Positions 36,704 to 44,420 of a DNA stretch of 64,000 nt are shown here, in pieces. The stretch is from an uncultured Oscillospiraceae bacterium (GTDB lineage Bacteria; Bacillota; Clostridia; Oscillospirales; Oscillospiraceae). The stretch is from assembly GCA_944387015.1 (NCBI GenBank), contig CALXDH010000008.1, positions 1 to 64,000 of the forward strand, read 5' to 3'. Below the pieces are notes generated by a model. It was given only the letters and a program-made list of their open reading frames with translations. It was not told where the DNA came from and ran no database searches. A program made the translations under genes and the position numbers. The number at the start of each line of letters is the position of its first letter. Position 1 is the stretch's first letter.

Positions 36704-37801
36704 ATGAAAAAGAGACTTCTCGCACTGCTTCTGGCTGGGCTCATGGTCATGAGCCTGGCGGCCTGCGGCTCTGACGCCCAGGAAGAGACCACCGGCGAAG
36801 AGACCGGTACGGACGGCCAGGATTTCGGCGGCGCCGAACTGGTGGTTGCCACCTGGGGTTGGGCTGAGGCCGGACTGAAGGAACTGGCTGCCGATTTTGA
36901 AGAGACCTACAACTGCACCATCGTGGTGGACCCCACCAGCGGAAACGGCGACCGCCTGAACAAGCTGATGGCAGAGAAGAACGCCCCCACCGCGGATGTT
37001 GCCATGCTGACCAAGAGCTTTGCTGAGACCGGCGCTCAGGAAGGCCTGTTCGAGCCCATCGACACCTCTGTTGTCACCAGCCTGGATCACCTGTATGACT
37101 TCGCTCTGGACGCCAACGGCTACGGCCCCTGCTATTCTCTGTGCCGCTACGGCATCATGTACAATGCCGATGCTCTGGCTGAGCTGAACCTGGATCCTCC
37201 CACCTCTTATCAGGATCTTTTTGACGACAAGTATGCCGGCATGGTGGCCCTGCCCGACATGACCTCTACCGCCGGCCCCTACATGCTGGTGGCTATGGCC
37301 GAGGCCATGGGCGGCAGCCAGGAGGATGTGACGCCTGCCATGGAGCTGATGCAGGAGAAGAAGGACAACATCAACCTCTGGTACACCGCTTCTTCTGACG
37401 TTGTCAACGCCTTCACCACCGGTGAGGCCAACATCACGGTCTTCATGGACATCAACATGCCCGGCCTGATGGAGTCCGGCCTGAACATGGTTTGGGTGGA
37501 CGCCGCTGAGGGCTCTTTCGCCGCTCCCGCCACCATCAACGTGGTCAAGGGCTGCCAGAATCCCGAGCTGGCCCAGCTGTTTGTGGAGTATATGATCTCC
37601 GACGAAGTGCAGAGCCGCGTGGCGGAGACCATGAACGAGGCCCCCGTCAACAAGAATGCCACCATGCCTGAAGAGCTCAAGACCTACCTGGCCTTCGGCG
37701 AGGATGCCATGAGCGCCCTCAAGCAGTTTGACGAGACCTATATCGCCTCTGCCAAGGACGGCTGGATCGATACCTTCCAGAGAACGGTCAACGTTCAGTA
37801 A
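36704..37801 (+). CDS. PotD-like substrate-binding lipoprotein
   Basis: The 365-residue protein has a lipoprotein signal ending LAAC with Cys21, then an acidic linker and a periplasmic-type binding fold of the spermidine/putrescine-binding class (LVVATWGWAEAGLKELAADFEETYNC; ANITVFMDINMPGLMESGLNMVWVDAAEGS). Codon use shifts to a highly expressed style (gct, tct). In this operon the ligand could be a polyamine or an adenine-linked amine. Confidence 0.9.
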   Translation: MKKRLLALLLAGLMVMSLAACGSDAQEETTGEETGTDGQDFGGAELVVATWGWAEAGLKELAADFEETYNCTIVVDPTSGNGDRLNKLMAEKNAPTADVAMLTKSFAETGAQEGLFEPIDTSVVTSLDHLYDFALDANGYGPCYSLCRYGIMYNADALAELNLDPPTSYQDLFDDKYAGMVALPDMTSTAGPYMLVAMAEAMGGSQEDVTPAMELMQEKKDNINLWYTASSDVVNAFTTGEANITVFMDINMPGLMESGLNMVWVDAAEGSFAAPATINVVKGCQNPELAQLFVEYMISDEVQSRVAETMNEAPVNKNATMPEELKTYLAFGEDAMSALKQFDETYIASAKDGWIDTFQRTVNVQ

Positions 37802-37835
37802 AAGAAAAGAGGCTGTCGGAATAGCCCGGCAGAAC

Positions 37836-37871
37836 GCAGGGAGATCGGGCAACCGGTCTCCCTGCATTTTT
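37836..37871 (+). terminator. Terminator of the ade-pot operon
   Basis: GCAGGGAGATCGG and CCGGTCTCCCTGC form a 13-pair stem (one G-T) with T5. Confidence 0.9.
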
Positions 37872-38052
37872 AGAAGGAGAGGAGGCGGCAAAGTCCCGGG
37901 ACCCGCCGGAAGTTTATCTGCTGGCCGAACGGGCCGATGGCGCGGAATACAAGGGCGGATGGGGCCTGACAGGCCTGATCAAGCAGCGTTTGAAGGGGAT
38001 ACCGGGCTTTGTTACTCCAATGTTACAGTTTTATTACAAGACGAAAAAACGA
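37872..38052 (+). other. Gene-free stretch before the SLH1 promoter
   Basis: I see no supported gene, RNA or terminator in these 181 bases. The GC-rich first half changes to AT-rich sequence (about 38005-38052) that leads into the promoter. Confidence 0.5.
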
Positions 38053-38087
38053 CTTGCATCTTTGGCGTTTGTTTGCTAAGATGCAAG
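38053..38087 (+). promoter_or_regulatory. SLH1 promoter embedded in an inverted repeat
   Basis: TTGCAT (38054-38059) and TAAGAT (38077-38082) lie 17 bp apart. The two boxes are parts of a perfect 10-bp inverted repeat, CTTGCATCTT (38053-38062) and AAGATGCAAG (38078-38087), with a 15-bp centre. The leader to the SLH1 ATG would be about 210 nt. Confidence 0.6.
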
Positions 38088-38131
38088 CTGTGAAGAGTTC
38101 CTGTTCTCATTTCCCCGGCTTAGATACGGGA

Positions 38132-38157
38132 CCGGCTAGCCACAGTATGTGGGCCGG
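38132..38157 (+). promoter_or_regulatory. Hairpin in the long SLH1 leader
   Basis: CCGG..CCAC and GTGGGCCGG around loop AGTAT form a stable stem in the 5' untranslated region; stabilising leader structures are common for surface-layer mRNAs. Confidence 0.45.
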
Positions 38158-38232
38158 GAAAAGAAACGAAACGGGAGATCTTCCGAACTTCTAAATGCCG
38201 AATGGCTTGTACATAACCTTTCAGCGGGGTCC

Positions 38233-38334
38233 CCTTGGGGAGTGCCTCTCCTGGAGGATTTGAAAGGCCGGACGGTAAATTCAAAAGGAGGAGAAAATCC
38301 CATGAAGAAGTTCCTTTCTCTGGTTCTGGCTCTG
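38233..38334 (+). repeat. Left arm of the SLH leader inverted repeat
   Basis: A 19-base block (38233-38251) and a perfect 70-base block (38265-38334), covering the RBS AAAGGAGGAG and the first 11 codons of SLH1, recur in reverse orientation at 47113-47131 and 47029-47098. High similarity continues into both SLH domains to about 38900. Confidence 0.95.
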
Positions 38335-41277
38335 ACGATGACCATGTCTCTGGTCACTGTCTCCGCCGGCGCCAAGGACTTCACGGACAGCAGCAAGATC
38401 GAGTACAAAGAAGCTGTTGACGTGGTGTCCGCAGCAGGGATTGTTGAGGGCTATGAAGATGGCGCTTTCAATCCCCAGAACACTCTGACCCGTGGCGCGG
38501 CTGCAAAGATCATCTGCAACCTGATCCTCGGGCCCACCACCGCCGGCGCACTGGTCGCCGACACCGCTCCCTACAGCGACGTTCCCACCACCAACACCTT
38601 CGCTGGCTACATTGCGTACTGCCAGAAGGAAGGCATCATCTCCGGTTATGCTGACGGTACCTTCCGTCCCGCCGCTACTCTGACCGGCTATGCCTTCATG
38701 AAGATGCTGCTGGGCGCCCTGGGCTATGACAGCGAAATCGAGGGCTACACCGGCTCCAACTGGTCCATCGCCGTTGGCAAGCGCGCTCTGGGCATCGAGC
38801 TGGACGACGGCAACGACAACTTCGTCGGCACCGCCGCTGTGACTCGTGAAGAGGCCTGCCTGTACGCCTTCAACACCCTGAAGGCCACCATGGTGGAGTA
38901 CAAGGACAACAGCACTGTCACCGTGGGCGACATCACCATCGCCAACAAGTCCACCGCCACTGAGGTGGAGCGTACCTCCGGCAAGGACTACACCGGCTAC
39001 AACGAGTCCTCCGATCAGAAGGATTCCTGCGGCACGCAGCAGTTCTGCGAGAAGTACTTCAGCGACCTGAAGGCTGAGGACGACACCGATGATTTCGGTG
39101 CTCCCGCTACCAAGTGGATCTATGACAGCGAGGATGTCGGCACTTACGCCAACGATGTTGACGACACCTACACCGTCGAGGATTCCAACAAGACTCTGGA
39201 GAAGCTGGTCACTGACAGCGACTACATGAATCTGGACTCTGATGACGTTCTCGAAGATGCCGTTGTGTACTTCAACGGCGAGAAGCTGGGCAAGTACAAG
39301 GATCTGGCTGCCGACACTAAGATTGCCGGTAAGGGCGACGTCATTGACACCTATGAGAACAACGATAACGATGTGGATACCATCGTGATCCGTTCTTACA
39401 CCTATGCCAAGATCGATGCCGTGGACGACGAGCTGTCCAACACCCTGAAGAACAAGGGCGCTTCCGTTGAGATCTCCCTGGTGGATATCGACGGCGACGA
39501 CCTGGGCAACGCCGATTACTATGACGATCACGACGACAACGAGAAGGTCCTCAATGGCTTCAACGCTGATGAGTACACCGAGGGCACTGTCCTGGCTGTG
39601 GCTCTGGGCGAGGATGACGCCATCGTCGGCAGCTATGTCGTCGAGTCTGTGACCGGTACTCCCTCTTCCGCCAAGGCTGTTGAGACCTTCACCTACAATG
39701 GTGCCAATGACTATCAGGGCTCCGGCAAGGGCGTCAAGGGCGGCAGCATCACTGTTGGCGGCACCAAGTATGAATACGCCGCTCAGTTCACCGGCCTCTC
39801 CACTGGCGAGGACGTGGACTTCGACAAGGAGTATGTGGTTTACCTGACCGCCGAGGGCTATGCTCTGGCTGTTGACGGCGATGCCACCGCTTCTCTGGAC
39901 GATGTGTACTATGTCACCGGCGGCTATGCGGATACCAACAAGGGTAGCACCAGCTACTATCTGCAGGCGATCTCCGTCTCCGACGGCACCGAGCTGGAGG
40001 TGAAGCTGGACAAGGACTACTATGATTCCACGTCTAGCGACTATGATAATTCCACCTATACCGATGAGATCGTTAATCTGCTGAAGGGCAAGACCGACTT
40101 CCAGGTTAGCTTCAAGGGCATCTACGAACTGGAGAAGGACGGCAGCGTCTATCATGCCACTCAGTGGACCCAGAACTCCAAGTACGAGCTCATTGCTGAC
40201 AAGCTGAGCAACGATGTGACTTCCAGCTCCACTGTTATTCGCATGGACAACAGCAAGAAGGCTTACATCTCCGACTCCACCTTCTTCATTGGTGTTGAGG
40301 ATTGGGGCTCTGACATCGACATCACCACCGCTACCGGCATGATGACCGTTGAAGTGGGCACCTCTGCTCCTAACGTTTATGTCATCGCCGATGACGACGA
40401 TGCCGTGTTCGTGATCTATGCTGCTAAGGAGCTGAACGGCGCCGCCAACAAGGACGACATCGTTTACCTGGATGATGACTGCGACACTCGTCTCTCCTCC
40501 AGCACCTATGAGGGCACCCTGTGGTTCATGAAGGACCTGAGCGATAAGGATGTCTCCATCGATGATGACGGCAAGACCAAGCAGGGCTTCTACAAGTTCT
40601 CCATCGACAGCGACGGCGTCTATAAGCTGGACAACACCGATGGTCTTAGCGCCGGTGAGGTTAACGACAATGACGACGGCTTTGCCGAGAACGTGGTCTT
40701 CGAGACCGGCAAGAGCACTTCTCTGACTTCTGCCCCCAAGAACACCAGCGTTGATGGCACTGAGTACTACAACAACGTTGAGTTCGTCGGCACCTCCATG
40801 AAGAATGCCACCGTTATCGATACCCGCGGCTCCAGCGACCGCAGCGACGACGCTTACTCCAATGAGATCAACACCACTTCCAAGCTGGTGTCTGCTCTGG
40901 ATAAGGGCCTGGTCGTGGCCGATGTGTACGTGGATGACGGCGAGATCATCTTCGTTGCTGTTAAGGAGTGCGAGGATGCCGGCAACAGCGGCAGCTCCTC
41001 CAGCTCTGCTACCCGCTTCACCGGCTTCGGTGACCCCAAGGTCAGCGGTAAGTCTGTGGACATCACTCTGTTGACGACCACCAGCGGGACCAAGTCCAGC
41101 ACTGTGACCGTGACCCTGTATGCTCGTGAGAACAGCACCTGGGCTGAGTGGGACAGCTACACCGTGACCCTGCCCGCTTCCTCTGACGGCACCGAGACTC
41201 TGACCATCGATGGTCTGAGCGCTGGTTCCTACAGAGCTACCTGCAACGGTTACACCGTCAACTTCGCCATCGACTAA
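38302..41277 (+). CDS. S-layer homology (SLH) domain surface protein, SLH1
   Basis: The 991-residue protein has a signal peptide (about 1-24, ending SAGA) and three SLH repeats: about 25-75 (GYEDGAFNPQNTLTRGAAAK), 85-140 (GYADGTFRPAATLTG) and 145-205 (FVGTAAVTREEA). SLH domains bind pyruvylated wall polymer. A long Asp-rich, beta-type body follows (many DDD runs, possible calcium sites), then a Ser linker near 893-904 and an extra C-terminal domain (about 905-991, SVDITLLTTTSGTKSS) absent in the paralogue at 44419-47061. Codon use is strongly biased (gct, tct, ggc, aag), indicating high expression. It is a probable S-layer protein. Confidence 0.92.
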   Translation: MKKFLSLVLALTMTMSLVTVSAGAKDFTDSSKIEYKEAVDVVSAAGIVEGYEDGAFNPQNTLTRGAAAKIICNLILGPTTAGALVADTAPYSDVPTTNTFAGYIAYCQKEGIISGYADGTFRPAATLTGYAFMKMLLGALGYDSEIEGYTGSNWSIAVGKRALGIELDDGNDNFVGTAAVTREEACLYAFNTLKATMVEYKDNSTVTVGDITIANKSTATEVERTSGKDYTGYNESSDQKDSCGTQQFCEKYFSDLKAEDDTDDFGAPATKWIYDSEDVGTYANDVDDTYTVEDSNKTLEKLVTDSDYMNLDSDDVLEDAVVYFNGEKLGKYKDLAADTKIAGKGDVIDTYENNDNDVDTIVIRSYTYAKIDAVDDELSNTLKNKGASVEISLVDIDGDDLGNADYYDDHDDNEKVLNGFNADEYTEGTVLAVALGEDDAIVGSYVVESVTGTPSSAKAVETFTYNGANDYQGSGKGVKGGSITVGGTKYEYAAQFTGLSTGEDVDFDKEYVVYLTAEGYALAVDGDATASLDDVYYVTGGYADTNKGSTSYYLQAISVSDGTELEVKLDKDYYDSTSSDYDNSTYTDEIVNLLKGKTDFQVSFKGIYELEKDGSVYHATQWTQNSKYELIADKLSNDVTSSSTVIRMDNSKKAYISDSTFFIGVEDWGSDIDITTATGMMTVEVGTSAPNVYVIADDDDAVFVIYAAKELNGAANKDDIVYLDDDCDTRLSSSTYEGTLWFMKDLSDKDVSIDDDGKTKQGFYKFSIDSDGVYKLDNTDGLSAGEVNDNDDGFAENVVFETGKSTSLTSAPKNTSVDGTEYYNNVEFVGTSMKNATVIDTRGSSDRSDDAYSNEINTTSKLVSALDKGLVVADVYVDDGEIIFVAVKECEDAGNSGSSSSSATRFTGFGDPKVSGKSVDITLLTTTSGTKSSTVTVTLYARENSTWAEWDSYTVTLPASSDGTETLTIDGLSAGSYRATCNGYTVNFAID

Positions 41278-41315
41278 TGACGAAGATGACCTGATTCCAG
41301 TCAGGTGATTCTAAG

Positions 41316-41353
41316 CAAGCCCCCGCACCGTTTGGTGCGGGGGCTTGTTCTTT
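41316..41353 (+). terminator. Terminator after SLH1
   Basis: CAAGCCCCCGCACC and GGTGCGGGGGCTTG form a 14-pair stem with loop GTTT, then TTCTTT. Confidence 0.92.
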
Positions 41354-41668
41354 CCTGATCTCGCTCAAAGGGGTTCACAGCCTTATCATGCAGGTATGTT
41401 ACCAGCATAGTTTTCGCGCTAAAGAAAACATTCTTTGTCATATGCCGTGTGCTGTGGAGGAAATCTTCCATGTTCACCACGCCCTGTCCTCTCAAGGCAC
41501 AATGCCCGGTTTGAATTTCCCAAAACTATTGGCAAACAGACAGCCTTCTTTTCATAAAGACGTATCCAAAGAGGCTGAGCACCGGAAGATGGCTTCACAA
41601 CGGGGAATCTGACAGTCTGCATTGGCAAAAAAGCGCTGCTGACTGAAATGACACATGTGCGTAAATAA
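41354..41668. other. Gene-free stretch
   Basis: These 315 bases hold short chance ORFs on both strands without RBS or recognisable products. I see no RNA gene or repeat. Confidence 0.5.
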
Positions 41669-41670
41669 AA

Positions 41671-41706
41671 CGCAGCCGGTGCCAAAGAGACACCGGCTGC
41701 GTTTTT
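41671..41706. terminator. Bidirectional terminator after the ligase gene
   Basis: CGCAGCCGGTG and CACCGGCTGCG form an 11-pair stem with T5 on the plus side and TTTTATTT on the minus side. It lies about 80 bp after the minus-strand ligase stop. Confidence 0.85.
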
Positions 41707-41783
41707 CAGGATCTGTCAAAGGCGTTTTGTATCCGTCAATGCCGATAACATATCCACAGATCCATTTGTTAACATCCGTATAC

Positions 41784-44231
41784 TTATTGTTCCATAGACG
41801 CAGTAGAGAGTCCGGAAGAGGTCAACAACAACTGGAACGTTGCCTCATCAGAGAAGTTCTTCTCCCATGCTGTGTTGGCAGAATTCAAAAATACCTGGTT
41901 CTCTTCGCTCAGCTCCACAGGCTGAACGCGGCCTTCATTATACGCATCCATCGCCTGTCCCAGCTGCCGGACACCTGCAGCGACCTGAACCGCTCCCTCC
42001 GTTCCGGCAGCAGGCAGCACCTTGGTCCGGTAAAAGTCCATCTGCTCGTTCCAGGCATCCGCATTGCTGGCAACCTGCCAAATGCCCTCAAGGGACGAGG
42101 CAAAGACCTCTTCCAGCTCTCCGGCAGGCAGATAGTACATCTGGGCAAGTCCGGTGCAGGCAATATAGGTCCCACTGCTGCGAAGCGTATCGACATAACT
42201 CAGCATGGTCGCCTGCTGTGCTTCATCCAGTTCCATGGTAACAGCCTGTGCCACATAGAGCAGCTGCAGATCTTCAGGATCCAGCACATTCCGCTGGGCG
42301 AAGCGTTCCAAAGCGCTCAGATAGGCTACTGCACTGGTAGTGGTAAATTCCTCTCGCTCCCGGTTGACGGCCCAGTTATTCCATACCAATACACCGTATG
42401 TCGCCAAGTACACCACAGACAGTGCCGCTGCAGTGTAACGCACAAAACGGCCCGGCTCTTTTTTCAAAAGATGTGTTCCATACAGGGCAATGACTGCCGC
42501 CAACAGGAAAAATGCGGCACATTGATAAGCACGAATCGAGAAATTCAGCTCCATAAGCCCATGGAGATTCATCATGGTCCAGCAGGCCAGCAGCATCGCC
42601 GCCAGCGTGTCCGCTTCCTTCCGCAGGCGGCGCAGCAGCAGCCATGCCGTCCCGCCCATCAGCGCCAGCAAACTCAAAAGGCCCACAATTCCCATATCAT
42701 CGGCTGCCTGGATCAGATGGTTGTGCACATAAGCGCTTTCATAGTAATAGGGCTGCACAGATCCCAGCCAGGCTTCCGTGCTGCCAAGACCATATCCCAG
42801 AAGAGGCCGCTGCATAAAAAGCTTCAGGCCGTCAATGTCAAATTGCAGCCGCATCCAGGTACTGGAGTCGGAGAGCAGGCTTTCCTGCAGACGGTCCGCC
42901 ACAAAGGAAGGCAGCAGCCGGTAATTCAGCTTCAAGGACGTGCCGTCCGAGAGCGTCACAGAGCGCAGTTCCGTGCCGCTGGCTGCGTCGAAGCGGAAAT
43001 GGATTTCTTCCTCCCCCGTCACAGTGAAAGCAGCCTCTTCCGGAGCACCACTGTAGAGTGTGGTGGAAGTTCCTGCTATCTCTTCTTCCTTACTCTGGGT
43101 ATAGACCGTAACCTTTACTTCATCAGAACTGTCCAAGGTAAGCGTGTAGTCACCGGGAGCCAAAGACACCGTACGGAATAACAATCCGCTATCATTAAAC
43201 GTATAAGCCCCTGTCAGATTAACGGCCGCAACCAAATAGGCGATGATTGCTACGACCAGAATGCAGCACACTGCAGCGATGGCTTTTCCCTTTCCCTCCA
43301 GTGCGCGGGAAAGGTGACTGCCCAGCAGCAGATCCAAAAATAATACCGGTACACCGCATACCAGCGTCAAAAGATCCGGCAACAGGGAAGCAGAACCCAG
43401 TGCACGCATGGCCAACATGGAAAGGGCAACCGTGCAGATGGCCGTCTCCAGCATCAGGAAAAACAGGGGCAAGCGCGCACCCTTTCCTGCAGCAAAGAGA
43501 TAGACCACCAAAGCAACTCCAAAGCACAGCAAACCACCGCGGCTCACAGAGAGGAAGTTGCCCATTGCGTTGATCCCCAGCAGGAAAAATGCCAGGCATT
43601 GCTTCCAGCGCACCTGCTCAGTCCGAACCAGGTGCAGTCCCACTAAGCAGGACAATGACAACAAGCCCGCGGTGATATTGGCGTCATTGTAAATACCGTT
43701 CACCCGCGTGGAATAGGATCCCTCCACAACGATCCCGCTGTAATCCGCTCCAAGAGCCGATGCGAACTTCTCAAACGCGCCAAAAAGAGGACCGTTGCAG
43801 GCAGAATCCACACAGAGCAGGGAAATCACCGCACATACAGCAGCAAATCCCCAAAAAAGATACTTGAATTTTTCCTTTTCCATACGGACCAGCACCAGCC
43901 AGGTCAGGGAAAACGAAGCGAGAAATTTTACCGCTTCCTGCACTGCGGTGACCCCTACCGGTGCATACACGGATGCCAGCAGATTCATCAGGGCATAAAT
44001 CAAATAACCCAACAGCGGCAATCCCAGACGCTGTCCCAGACGCTGCGCAGGCGTTGCACCAATCGTGACGACTACGGCCAATCCCGCCAGGATCATGCTC
44101 ATGACCTGGGTTTGAACGGTCATGGCCAACAGCAGTAAAACAGGGTACAATGCCGGCAGCAGCCGATCCAGGAGCGCATCCCAAGGCGCCCAAAAGCTGG
44201 GCCTGGCCGCCGTAGGCAGATTGTTTTGCAT
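41784..44231 (-). CDS. O-antigen ligase-like polytopic membrane protein
   Basis: The 815-residue protein has about 10-12 membrane segments in the first 330 and in the 540-640 region, with the Wzy_C/WaaL signature DANITAGLLSLSCLVGLHLV and NFLSVSRGGLLCFGVALVVYL, and later the conserved HNHLIQAADDMGIVGLLS. Between them is a roughly 140-residue extracytoplasmic insert rich in Thr and Glu (about 340-480). After the last span comes a 180-residue soluble tail. Ligases of this group join or polymerise glycans at the outer membrane face. MQNNLPT at 44231 follows AAGGAGG. Its place between two SLH genes suggests a role in the wall glycan that anchors or decorates them. Confidence 0.82.
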   Translation of the reverse strand: MQNNLPTAARPSFWAPWDALLDRLLPALYPVLLLLAMTVQTQVMSMILAGLAVVVTIGATPAQRLGQRLGLPLLGYLIYALMNLLASVYAPVGVTAVQEAVKFLASFSLTWLVLVRMEKEKFKYLFWGFAAVCAVISLLCVDSACNGPLFGAFEKFASALGADYSGIVVEGSYSTRVNGIYNDANITAGLLSLSCLVGLHLVRTEQVRWKQCLAFFLLGINAMGNFLSVSRGGLLCFGVALVVYLFAAGKGARLPLFFLMLETAICTVALSMLAMRALGSASLLPDLLTLVCGVPVLFLDLLLGSHLSRALEGKGKAIAAVCCILVVAIIAYLVAAVNLTGAYTFNDSGLLFRTVSLAPGDYTLTLDSSDEVKVTVYTQSKEEEIAGTSTTLYSGAPEEAAFTVTGEEEIHFRFDAASGTELRSVTLSDGTSLKLNYRLLPSFVADRLQESLLSDSSTWMRLQFDIDGLKLFMQRPLLGYGLGSTEAWLGSVQPYYYESAYVHNHLIQAADDMGIVGLLSLLALMGGTAWLLLRRLRKEADTLAAMLLACWTMMNLHGLMELNFSIRAYQCAAFFLLAAVIALYGTHLLKKEPGRFVRYTAAALSVVYLATYGVLVWNNWAVNREREEFTTTSAVAYLSALERFAQRNVLDPEDLQLLYVAQAVTMELDEAQQATMLSYVDTLRSSGTYIACTGLAQMYYLPAGELEEVFASSLEGIWQVASNADAWNEQMDFYRTKVLPAAGTEGAVQVAAGVRQLGQAMDAYNEGRVQPVELSEENQVFLNSANTAWEKNFSDEATFQLLLTSSGLSTASMEQ

Positions 44232-44305
44232 ATCAGGTTCCTCCTTGCCAGATATTCCGGCGGCATGGTTTTCCGCCAAATATATACCGGTTTTATTCTT
44301 TCCCG

Positions 44306-44334
44306 ATTATACATGATTCAGCGGTATAAGGCAA
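44306..44334 (-). promoter_or_regulatory. Promoter of the ligase gene
   Basis: Minus strand TTGCCT (44329-44334) and TATAAT (44306-44311) lie 17 bp apart. The -35 box overlaps the end of the neighbouring hairpin. Confidence 0.7.
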
Positions 44335-44371
44335 CCGCCCCATGCCAAAAAGGCACGGGGCGGTTTTGTTA
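44331..44371. terminator. Hairpin after SLH2
   Basis: AACCGCCCCATGCC and GGCACGGGGCGGTT form a 14-pair stem (one G-T) with loop AAAAA. TTTT follows on the plus side; on the minus side, the direction of SLH2, the T tract is weak. Confidence 0.7.
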
Positions 44372-44402
44372 CAGATCAAGGACCTGTATCAGCCAATCAT
44401 CA

Positions 44403-44420
44403 AATTGTCAGTTGACAATT
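44403..44420. repeat. Perfect palindrome over the SLH2 stop codon
   Basis: AATTGTCA GT TGACAATT is an 18-bp palindrome overlapping the TAA of SLH2 (44419-44421). Its role is unknown. Confidence 0.8.

Noticed and set aside
38281..40155. Long minus-strand open frame opposite SLH1 (624 codons)
   Set aside because: It is repetitive Val/Ile/Gly-rich antisense of a biased coding sequence, without a sensible start or product.
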